Of a DNA stretch of 64,000 bases, positions 43,535 through 50,637 are shown one piece after another; position 1 is the first letter of the stretch; each line of letters opens with the position of its first letter. Source of the stretch: Nitrosarchaeum sp. (GTDB lineage Archaea > Thermoproteota > Nitrososphaeria > Nitrososphaerales > Nitrosopumilaceae); the NCBI GenBank assembly GCA_021414365.1, contig JAIOOR010000013.1, forward strand, positions 62,001-126,000, read 5' to 3'. The notes under the pieces are model-generated. The model was not told where the DNA came from. It worked only from the letters and a program-made list of their open reading frames with translations, and did no database searches. Position numbers and translations under genes: made by a program.

Positions 43535-44857
43535 GTGGATAATTTTGCCCAGCAAATTGATTTATCTGGAATTTCTGATACTCTGAATCAAATTTCCTCT
43601 GATCTTTTGGGTGCTGTAACCTATACACCTCACACTTCTTTCATTACTGATTTAGCTTTTATCATGATAATTGGTGCGATTGCAACTCTTGCTTTTTTTA
43701 AAATAAAACAACCTCTGATCATCGGTTATCTTTTTGCAGGTATGCTGATCGGTCCTCTGTCCCCTCTCTGGTCTTGGGTTTTGCCTGCAGAGAGCCAATC
43801 TTCTGATATGTTGGCAAGTACGGGAATTCTGACTGATGTATCTGCACTGAATCTTTTCTCTGATATTGGAGTCATCTTACTTCTTTTTGTAATTGGAATC
43901 GAATTTCCTTATGCAAAAATTAAGAGTACTGGGAAAATGGCAATTGGTGTAGGCACCATTGGTCTATTTGCAACATTGGGTGCAATCTTTTATGTCGCAA
44001 ATTTGCTTGGCCTAAATTCCATGGACTCGCTATTTATTGCAGCTGCCCTCTCAATTTCAAGTACTGCTGTAATAGTAAAAATTTTGGAGGATATGGGGAG
44101 AATCAGAAATGAATCGACAATTCTAGTGTTGGGAATATTGATTGTTGAAGATGTAATTGCGGTCATTTTAATCTCATCTCTTCAATCAGTTGCTCTTGTT
44201 GGAACCGTATCTGTGGAGTCCATCATAGTTGTAGTTATTGTTGCAATCGGTTTGATTGTTGGTACATTCACACTTGGAACTCGATTTATCACACCGTTAA
44301 TTGATAGAGTCGCAGCAGCTGAACATCGTGAAATTTTACTGTTAAGTGTTCTTGGAGTTTGTTTTGGATATGCGTTATTGGCAAATATTGTGGGATTGTC
44401 TGTTGCAATAGGGGCGTTTCTTGCAGGCGTATTGGTTGCAGAATCCAAATCCTCTGAAGTCTCCAAACTCTTGGCAAGTCCTATTAAAGATATGTTTGTA
44501 GCGATTTTCTTTATTTCAGTTGGTGCTCTGATGGATGTGTCCCAACTCCAAAATTACATCTTTTTGTCTATTGCATTGATTATAGTTGCAATTGTCATGA
44601 AGTTTAGTGGTAGCATACTTGGCAACTTTTTATTTCGCCAAAAACGTGGCAAGGCAATCCATTCTGCATTTACACTTGCTGCACCCAGAGGGGAATTTTC
44701 AATTGTTATAATAAAAACTGGCGTTGATATTGGTGCCGTAAGCACATTTTTGTTCCCAATGATAGGTGTGATTTCAATTGTTACTGTATTTCTTGCACCG
44801 TATATGATAAAGGCAAGCGATAAAATAGTTCCAATGTTGGAAAAGGAAAATGTCTGA
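43535..44857 (+). CDS. Cation:proton antiporter (CPA2/Kef-type)
   Basis: 440 residues from GTG at 43535 with about twelve hydrophobic segments. Landmarks: FKIKQPLIIGYLFAGMLIGP early, DIGVILLLFVIGIEF, SISSTAVIVKILEDMG and the C-terminal IFFISVGALMDVS, all standard in Kef/NapA-type carriers. There is no cytosolic RCK (TrkA-N) domain. It probably exchanges Na+ or K+ for H+ across the membrane. The next small gene overlaps it by eight bases and could be a regulator. Confidence 0.92.
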   Translation: MDNFAQQIDLSGISDTLNQISSDLLGAVTYTPHTSFITDLAFIMIIGAIATLAFFKIKQPLIIGYLFAGMLIGPLSPLWSWVLPAESQSSDMLASTGILTDVSALNLFSDIGVILLLFVIGIEFPYAKIKSTGKMAIGVGTIGLFATLGAIFYVANLLGLNSMDSLFIAAALSISSTAVIVKILEDMGRIRNESTILVLGILIVEDVIAVILISSLQSVALVGTVSVESIIVVVIVAIGLIVGTFTLGTRFITPLIDRVAAAEHREILLLSVLGVCFGYALLANIVGLSVAIGAFLAGVLVAESKSSEVSKLLASPIKDMFVAIFFISVGALMDVSQLQNYIFLSIALIIVAIVMKFSGSILGNFLFRQKRGKAIHSAFTLAAPRGEFSIVIIKTGVDIGAVSTFLFPMIGVISIVTVFLAPYMIKASDKIVPMLEKENV

Positions 44858-45281
44858 TGAGTTAAAAAAATTATCTGAACAGGTCCATGAAAATGTAACC
44901 ACATTTGATTTTGATGGTAAGGATGTACCGTGTATAATTTTAGGTGAAATCAAATACGATGAAATAATATCCAAAGTCGCAGGAACCTCTCTTGCAATTG
45001 ACACTGATCTTAATATCTTACAAGATGGATTGGGACATGTTTTTGTAGAAATTGTTTTGACATTTTCTCAGGGTGGGATTGTTGAAAAATTACTGCTAAA
45101 TGCAAACAAAGATCTTTCCTTTTTTGAAGCGCTTGCAAAAACTTCAATGCTTGCAATTTCATCACCAAAATCGCATTATGGGAAAGATAATGTCTTTATG
45201 ATTCAGCTGCCAAGACCTGAAAAAGCTGAAAACGCATTAGAGATAATAAAACGAGGATTAGAACCAAGTAATCAAAGATAA
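44850..45281 (+). CDS. Small protein coupled to the antiporter
   Basis: 143 residues starting MSDELKKLSEQVHENV, eight bases inside the antiporter gene. Beta-rich core (CIILGEIKYDEIISKVAGTS, ILQDGLGHVFVEIVLTF) and helical ends. No known motif. Overlap with the transporter suggests a regulatory or accessory role. It ends one base before the tRNA-Gly gene on the opposite strand. Confidence 0.75.
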   Translation: MSDELKKLSEQVHENVTTFDFDGKDVPCIILGEIKYDEIISKVAGTSLAIDTDLNILQDGLGHVFVEIVLTFSQGGIVEKLLLNANKDLSFFEALAKTSMLAISSPKSHYGKDNVFMIQLPRPEKAENALEIIKRGLEPSNQR

Positions 45282-45282
45282 A

Positions 45283-45359
45283 TGGTGCAGTTACCGGGAT
45301 TTGAACCCGGGTCACGAACTTGGCAAGCTCGAATATTAACCAAACTGTACTATAACTGC
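45283..45359 (-). tRNA. tRNA-Gly (GCC)
   Basis: Reading the minus strand: acceptor GCAGTTA pairs with TAACTGC, discriminator A and an encoded CCA. Anticodon stem CGAGC/GTTCG surrounds the loop TTGCCAA, anticodon GCC. T stem CCGGG/CCCGG has loop TTCAAAT. The D stem is short (GTA/TAT). No intron. Its 3' end abuts the stop of the + strand gene at 45281. Confidence 0.93.
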
Positions 45360-45422
45360 AACAAACCTAAGGAAAGAATTTGCATATTAAACTGTTTTTA
45401 ACTATTATCTTCAAGATTAATC

Positions 45423-45683
45423 ATGGATGAAATACTGTTTGAAAAAATCAAACAAAAAATTCACGAGACTATTTCAAACAAAGATGAAATACAACAAATT
45501 ATTCAATCCCTCTCAAGCATTGATAATTCAAAATCATTTGCACTAGGAATTGTTGTTGGACGACTCTACAATGCCTTTTATTATCAGACAAAAAGAATTC
45601 TAAACCGCGAACCAACAGAATCTGAATTTGCAGAATTTTTGGAATTTATAAAAAGTAAGAAATCTAATCTAGAATTATGGTGA
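45423..45683 (+). CDS. Small helical protein, unknown
   Basis: 86 residues, mostly helical, rich in Ile, Lys and Glu, with FALGIVVGRLYNAFYYQ in the middle. No Cys and no clear membrane span. Its end overlaps the L10e gene by nine bases on the other strand. Not recognised. Confidence 0.7.
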   Translation: MDEILFEKIKQKIHETISNKDEIQQIIQSLSSIDNSKSFALGIVVGRLYNAFYYQTKRILNREPTESEFAEFLEFIKSKKSNLELW

Positions 45684-46184
45684 CATTTTTTGTTCCCAAG
45701 GAATAACTCTAATAGTTGGGGTTCCTGGTATCTTCACACAAGAGCTTTTGAGAGCTATCTTTGCTTTTTCTAAATATTGTGCGTTTACATAAAACTCCAT
45801 GATGCATTGACCCCGAGCTACTCTTGCACCCAAACTTGTAGCCTTTCCCCAAGCTCTTCGCATTCCCTCTGAAATTCTATCTGCACCTGCAGTTGCAACC
45901 ATTTTATTTTCTCTAAGTAAAACGTGGGGATAAATTCTTAATCTGGAGAAATAACCTGTTTCACCAGCTGTTTCTTCTAGTTTTTTGTTTGCTGATAATC
46001 TACAAGACTCTATTGCCATGTGTCTTATCTGTACTTTTTCATTAATGAGTAATTGAACACAGTAATCATAATTTGCTCTTTTTCCACCTTGGAATTTTGC
46101 AATTTTTATCTGAGGATTGCCTTTGATGAATTCTTTTCTACAGAATGGCTGTCCTTTTCCAACCCTATAATTTGCCCCATGCAT
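45675..46184 (-). CDS. rpl10e: Ribosomal protein uL16 (L10e)
   Basis: Large-subunit protein near the peptidyl transferase centre. ATG at 46184 gives MHGANYRVGKGQPFCRKEFI and 169 residues, the usual archaeal start; upstream in-frame codons (up to 46244) do not look coding. LRIYPHVLLRENKMVATAGADRISEG and GKATSLGARVARGQ are split here as typical L10e segments. It diverges from the EndA-like gene. Confidence 0.93.
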   Translation of the reverse strand: MHGANYRVGKGQPFCRKEFIKGNPQIKIAKFQGGKRANYDYCVQLLINEKVQIRHMAIESCRLSANKKLEETAGETGYFSRLRIYPHVLLRENKMVATAGADRISEGMRRAWGKATSLGARVARGQCIMEFYVNAQYLEKAKIALKSSCVKIPGTPTIRVIPWEQKMSP

Positions 46185-46279
46185 GATAAACTCAAACCAA
46201 AATGCCCATATTTTAACGGTTAGACAACATACATTCGTATTCAATACTTATATGGAAAATCATCAACTTGCTCTTCATA

Positions 46280-46843
46280 ATGGAAGAAGCTCCTTTAGTG
46301 AAAGGTGAATTGGTATCAGATCAAACCTGCATCTCAAATAAAGAAATGATCCATGAACTTCAACTCAAAGGATTTGGCGAAATTGAAAAGGAAAAATTAT
46401 TTCTGAAGTCATTTGAATCCCTTTACCTGTTATACTCTGATAAATTAATTTTACATAAAGGCAAAAAGAAAATTAATTTTGATGATTTGATGGGTATATG
46501 CCAAAAAAATGATTCTGAAACCCTGACAAAATTTTTGATTTACAGGGATTTGAAAACTAGGGGGTATGTAGTCAAAGATGGTTTTGGATTTGGATCTGAT
46601 TTTCGAGTATACGAAAGAGGGCAATTTGGTGAAAAAGGAGCAAAATTTCTGATTTTTGGTCTTAACGAAGGTCAGCAAGAAAAGATGGGAACTCTCCAGA
46701 AAAAAATTGAACAAATCACACAAATGGGAAAAGAACCCGTAATAGCAGTTATTGAACGACGTGGTGAAGTCATCTATTATAAAATTAATAGGATGAACTT
46801 TTATGAAAACAAAGCAGGACTGGAAGAATTATCTCAGCTTTAA
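46280..46843 (+). CDS. endA: tRNA-splicing endonuclease subunit (EndA-like)
   Basis: Homologue of the archaeal enzyme that removes tRNA introns at bulge-helix-bulge sites. ATG at 46280 gives 187 residues; TTG at 46268 would add four. Conserved blocks: FLIYRDLKTRGYVVKDGFGF and DFRVYERGQFGEKGAKFL. The Tyr of VYERG is kept and a Lys lies near KEPVIAV, but the usual His of the HxxYLV segment is Gly here. That suggests a structural (non-catalytic) subunit, or a displaced histidine. A TATA-like TTATAT lies 26-30 bases before the ATG. Confidence 0.87.
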   Translation: MEEAPLVKGELVSDQTCISNKEMIHELQLKGFGEIEKEKLFLKSFESLYLLYSDKLILHKGKKKINFDDLMGICQKNDSETLTKFLIYRDLKTRGYVVKDGFGFGSDFRVYERGQFGEKGAKFLIFGLNEGQQEKMGTLQKKIEQITQMGKEPVIAVIERRGEVIYYKINRMNFYENKAGLEELSQL

Positions 46844-47493
46844 ACTCCTAATACCCACTCTGATGAATACTTTAAAAGATTATTTTTTTCCGCATACATA
46901 AAATCATACACCTCAACATATTTTGTATTGTTTCCCCATAGGTCTTCAAAATCTTTTATCTTCCTTTCCACTCTTGATTTATCATTCCATGATGTGAATA
47001 CATCTACTGACTCAAAATCTCTTATATGTGTAGAAAGAGATGATGATGTTCCAGTAAATGCAATCGCTTCCCCATTTTCGTCTTTGAATATTCCTATTCT
47101 TTCTGAAAATAAATTAGATATTTCCTCTGAATTTGGGATTGCAATCTTTAATTCTATTTGCCCATTGTTTATGAAATCTTGCAGTTTTTGAATTTTATTG
47201 TCTCTGATTAATTTTCCATCAAAACGTTTTGTGTATTTTTCATTGAAAAGTTTTGTCAGTATATTCAGATCTGATATTTTGAATCTATTTCCTGTTATCA
47301 TTCTTAGTCTTGCTTTGCCTGCAGTGAAATTGTCAAAACCCATAGCTATTCCAGCCAAACCTCTAATGGATAAAAAATCTACACACCTATCATACTCCAT
47401 ACATCTACTCAGGCATGGAAAGAAAAATTCTGATACTACGTCATTTCTGTCTGAACGATATTCTTCTATAATTTTGATATCTCTGAATCCCAA
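46840..47493 (-). CDS. Orphan PLD-like domain protein
   Basis: 217 residues from TTG at 47493. It follows the phospholipase-D-like domain that usually stands in front of SNF2 or DEAD helicases: a middle TGNRFKISDLNILTKLF, then RIGIFKDENGEAIAFTGTSS and ESVDVFTSWNDKSRVERK. Here there is no helicase part. The HxK motif is replaced (SER-IGIFKD), so nuclease activity is doubtful. Overlaps the EndA gene end by four bases. Could be a remnant. Confidence 0.65.
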   Translation of the reverse strand: MGFRDIKIIEEYRSDRNDVVSEFFFPCLSRCMEYDRCVDFLSIRGLAGIAMGFDNFTAGKARLRMITGNRFKISDLNILTKLFNEKYTKRFDGKLIRDNKIQKLQDFINNGQIELKIAIPNSEEISNLFSERIGIFKDENGEAIAFTGTSSSLSTHIRDFESVDVFTSWNDKSRVERKIKDFEDLWGNNTKYVEVYDFMYAEKNNLLKYSSEWVLGV

Positions 47494-47667
47494 TAATTTT
47501 TTAATGTGATTTTATTATTTAAACAAACAATCCTCTGATAATTTGAGTTTATAATATATGATTTTCATGCCTGAATTTTTTTAATTCCATTTACCATCAA
47601 CTCACTCAAAATATGGTTTTAAGATGAACAGACAATTTGTTTTAGATACATTTCATTTTAAAAAATT

Positions 47668-47994
47668 ATGGGGGAACCGGCAAAACATCTAGAAAAAATA
47701 CAACAAGATATTTTAAAACAGAATCAACATTTAGAAAATCAAGTGAATATACATGCTGAACAATCCGTCAAAACTGAAATATTGTCTATGAATAGTACAA
47801 TGATTTCTAAAATAGCACATGATCTGAGAAATCCTTTACAAATAATTCAAGTAACCTCTGAACTTTTAAAACTGGAATTCGAAAAACAAATGAGTGATAA
47901 AGCGCAATTAAGATTCAATTCTTTACAGAGTTCTATTATTAAAATGAACCAAATAATTGACGATATACTGAATTTTGCCAAAACCTCATCATAA
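47668..47994 (+). CDS. Orphan histidine-kinase dimerisation domain (HisKA only)
   Basis: 108 residues: an N-terminal coiled coil and one HisKA four-helix half with the H-box ISKIAHDLRNPLQII. The frame stops right after DDILNFAKTSS, where a HATPase domain would normally start, and no such domain follows in any frame. It could be a phosphotransfer or dimerisation partner for a full kinase (such as 21401-22519) or a decayed kinase. Confidence 0.8.
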   Translation: MGEPAKHLEKIQQDILKQNQHLENQVNIHAEQSVKTEILSMNSTMISKIAHDLRNPLQIIQVTSELLKLEFEKQMSDKAQLRFNSLQSSIIKMNQIIDDILNFAKTSS

Positions 47995-48210
47995 CATGTC
48001 AAATCGCCTCTTAACCCAAAACAACAAAATTGTTAGAATGATGTCTTATCAGCGTCTTGATGCAATAAAATAAATTCATACTGTGGTATAGATAAGTCAA
48101 TTTGGTTTGACTCATAATGTTCATTATAATGAAAATTGGTATTTTAGACTAAATTACTCTGATCTCCTTTTGTTCTCAACTTTTTAATCACATACATACA
48201 ATAAATCATC
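47995..48210. other. Intergenic region upstream of pirin
   Basis: 216 bases without a gene. It carries two small symmetric motifs listed separately (48095-48112 and 48122-48131) that could regulate the pirin gene. Confidence 0.5.
48095..48112. promoter_or_regulatory. Inverted repeat AGTCAA-6nt-TTGACT
   Basis: Perfect six-base arms 48095-48100 and 48107-48112 about 100 bases upstream of the pirin start. Ten bases further lies CATTATAATG (48122-48131), a perfect palindrome. Placement suits a repressor site, but it is some distance from the pirin promoter, so confidence is low. Confidence 0.3.
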
Positions 48211-48927
48211 ATGTTAAAAATAATAAAAAATCAAGAAAATTTTAAAACTGAAATTGATTGGTTAACCAGCTATCATCATTTTTCATTTGGAGAACATTTT
48301 CATCCTGATAAAACAAATTTTGGCCATTTGCGAGTATTCAATGATGATACAATTCAGTCAGGGAAGGGATTTGGTTTTCATCAGCACCATGATATGGAAA
48401 TTGTAACTTATGTTCTTGAGGGAACACTAGAACACAAAGATAATTTTGGAAATAATGGCATAATAGAGGCTGGTGAAGTACAGAGAATGAGTGCAGGTAC
48501 TGGAATCTTTCACTCCGAGTATAATCATTCACAAACTGACCCTTTGAAATTACTTCAAATTTGGATTCTTCCAAGTCAAAAAGGACTAAAGCCTTCTTGG
48601 GAACAACATAAATTTTCTAAAGAAGAACGATTAAACAATTTTCTTTGTGTAGTTTCACCTAGAACAAATGATTCTTCTTTATTGATACACCAAGATGTCT
48701 CATTTTATGTTTGCAGACTGGATAATTCCAAAATACAACATAATTTTACTGAAAAGAGAATGGGATACCTTTTTGTCATTTCTGGAAAAATACAAATGAA
48801 TGACATGAATCTTGATACAAAAGATTCTGTAATAATACAAGAGGAGCAATCAATTGTTTTAAAATCATCTGTACCCTCTGAAGTAATATTGCTTGACTTA
48901 CCTGTAAATCATGAAGGTTTATCATAA
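48211..48927 (+). CDS. Pirin family (quercetinase-like) bicupin
   Basis: 238 residues, two cupin domains. HLRVFNDDTIQSGKGFGFHQ and HHDMEIVTYVLEGTLEHKDN carry the four-metal-ligand cupin motif (His-His-Glu pattern). MSAGTGIFHSEYNHS completes it. Pirins of this type show quercetin 2,3-dioxygenase activity in some bacteria and are also linked to transcriptional control; the role here is unknown. Confidence 0.9.
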   Translation: MLKIIKNQENFKTEIDWLTSYHHFSFGEHFHPDKTNFGHLRVFNDDTIQSGKGFGFHQHHDMEIVTYVLEGTLEHKDNFGNNGIIEAGEVQRMSAGTGIFHSEYNHSQTDPLKLLQIWILPSQKGLKPSWEQHKFSKEERLNNFLCVVSPRTNDSSLLIHQDVSFYVCRLDNSKIQHNFTEKRMGYLFVISGKIQMNDMNLDTKDSVIIQEEQSIVLKSSVPSEVILLDLPVNHEGLS

Positions 48928-49065
48928 TTCTAAATTTTTGATAAAGTAAAAAGTTAGAATGTTGGGTTTGACTACATACTAACATTATAATCAAAATTGT
49001 ACTTTTCATCATAGTTTTGAAAAAGGGCAAACGGCGACGACCTTGTCTATACCCCAAAATAATCA

Positions 49066-49141
49066 TGCTCCCGTCGGGATTTGAACCCGAGATCACTGCC
49101 TTGAGAGGGCAGTATGCTTAGCCGGACTACACCACAGGAGC
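49066..49141 (-). tRNA. tRNA-Glu (CTC)
   Basis: Minus-strand cloverleaf: acceptor GCTCCTG pairs with CGGGAGC (one G-U pair), discriminator A, no encoded CCA. Anticodon stem CTGCC/GGCAG, loop CTCTCAA with anticodon CTC. T stem TCGGG/CCCGA with loop TTCAAAT. No intron. A short T-rich stretch follows its 3' end. Confidence 0.94.
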
Positions 49142-49252
49142 TTGTTCAAAAACAATCTCAGTCTCAATTTAAAGGAAATGTTTTGACAATGAATCCATTG
49201 GTAAAAATTAGTAAGTTTGTTGCTTTATACAAAATTTAAAACAAATAACTTT

Positions 49253-50134
49253 ATGGATTTGAAAAAATTAGTTGAAGAGCAATCATTGGCAAACTCACCT
49301 GTTGGATTAGGCGGGTGTAGAACAACAAGTCTGTTTTTAGATTCATGTGATTACGATGTCACAATATTTGATGATAAACCTGAGTCAGATAAAATTATTT
49401 TACATGGTAACAGTTTTGTAAAAATTCATCACGGTTCATTAAAAGAAACCAAGTCTAATATTCTTGTAAAGTATGATGGGATGCAAATAATCCATGATGA
49501 GTCTTGGGAGCTTCGAATGTTTCTATCGAAAATTAAGGAAAAACGTTTGATGCTTTACAAAGACTATGCAAAAAATTGCCTCTTTGATTCTCTTTTCTTT
49601 TGTGAAAAAACCAAGAAAGGAATTAAAACTTCAAATGCTTTTTCATCATGTTGGCAAATATGTGCATCATATTTTTTAGCTGATGCTATTTGTTTGCTAA
49701 ATACGTATCGACCAAACCCAACCCATATGTTGGATGTAATGAGAAAATTTGAAAAAAATCCAATTAATGAGCAAATTTCTACAGTAACCCAAACTATAGG
49801 AATTGAAAGAGCTACTCCACTGCTATTGGAAAGAATACTCAAATCTACAATTGGGTTTTCTGATTTGATAGAAAAAAACAACTCAAAAATAATTCAACAA
49901 AAACATGATTTATTTGTAAAAAATTCCATGTTATCTGATTGCTACTTTTACATGGGATACATCAACCGAGACAACTTTGTAAAAATTAACAATAGTATTG
50001 ACCACCAGTCAGATCTTATCCATATCCTGAAGGTAGCTTTTGATATTGAGGCTGACTCCAACCTGCTTGAAAATAATGCAAAACTCATTCAAAAATCATG
50101 CACTTTCATACTCGGTCTTCTTTCTAGTGCGTAG
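49253..50134 (+). CDS. Unknown protein, possible nucleotidyltransferase-like N-terminus
   Basis: ATG at 49253 gives MDLKKLVEEQSLANSPV and 293 residues (TTG at 49217 would add twelve). GLGGCRTTSLFLDSCDYDVT, then IFD, recalls the GS-x10-DxD motif of minimal nucleotidyltransferases. The rest is helical with a Cys-rich middle and no membrane segment. The motif match is by eye only. It follows tRNA-Glu on the opposite strand and shows no operon partner. Confidence 0.75.
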   Translation: MDLKKLVEEQSLANSPVGLGGCRTTSLFLDSCDYDVTIFDDKPESDKIILHGNSFVKIHHGSLKETKSNILVKYDGMQIIHDESWELRMFLSKIKEKRLMLYKDYAKNCLFDSLFFCEKTKKGIKTSNAFSSCWQICASYFLADAICLLNTYRPNPTHMLDVMRKFEKNPINEQISTVTQTIGIERATPLLLERILKSTIGFSDLIEKNNSKIIQQKHDLFVKNSMLSDCYFYMGYINRDNFVKINNSIDHQSDLIHILKVAFDIEADSNLLENNAKLIQKSCTFILGLLSSA

Positions 50135-50186
50135 TTTTCTAAAGTCATGTACTAACATTTTAAAATAAGTAATGTGAATGTGTACT

Positions 50187-50330
50187 ATGACAGATCAAGC
50201 ATGTGGATGCGAAGCAGACAGCGGCGATCCAACTTATTCCTGCGATTGTGATATGCAAGGTCATTGTATATGCAGCGCAGATTGCAAATGTAAAACTGAC
50301 GTTTGTAAAGAAGCAGTTAAACAACTGTAA
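50187..50330 (+). CDS. 47-residue metallothionein-like protein
   Basis: ATG at 50187, TAA at 50328-50330. Nine Cys in 47 residues: CGC, CDC, CIC, CKC and one more (DVCKEA), plus one His (GHCIC). Acidic and Gly-rich at the start, Lys-rich at the end. CxC spacing with no aromatic core except one Tyr matches metallothioneins and not zinc ribbons. It would bind several copper or zinc ions. A short leader with GTGAATGTG precedes it. Confidence 0.8.
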   Translation: MTDQACGCEADSGDPTYSCDCDMQGHCICSADCKCKTDVCKEAVKQL

Positions 50331-50358
50331 ATAGTTGCTTTAATTTTATTTTTTCTTT

Positions 50359-50526
50359 TTAATTTTCTTCTTCTTCAAGTCCCCATGACTTTACTAATTC
50401 TTTTTGGAACTTGTCTGATTGTTTTCCATCTAATGCAAACCCGCAATTTTTATGAGTTGGAACTACTGTCATTCCGTCAAGTTTGAACTCTACTTCGTAC
50501 AAGTGAACTTTTGAGCACTCACACAT
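50359..50526 (-). CDS. 55-residue small protein with an N-terminal CxC
   Basis: ATG at 50526, stop at 50359-50361. Begins MCECSKVHLYEVEFKLDG, then PTHKNCGFALDGKQSDKF, and ends with an acidic tail. Three Cys and two His could bind one metal ion. Convergent with the metallothionein-like gene, 28 bases between stops. Upstream TATA-like sequence not clear. Not recognised. Confidence 0.7.
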   Translation of the reverse strand: MCECSKVHLYEVEFKLDGMTVVPTHKNCGFALDGKQSDKFQKELVKSWGLEEEEN

Positions 50527-50637
50527 TATGAAATTTCTAGAATTTTCCTCTATATTTGCTTATTTGAATTACTTCAAACTAGTGAATTTTGAAATTATTG
50601 GAATAACCTTTAACTAGGGAATTTCGTAATTATTGGT

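Noticed and set aside
45675-46244. Longer start for uL16/L10e (20 extra residues)
   Set aside because: The extra residues do not match the family, while MHGANYRVG is the normal archaeal N-terminus.
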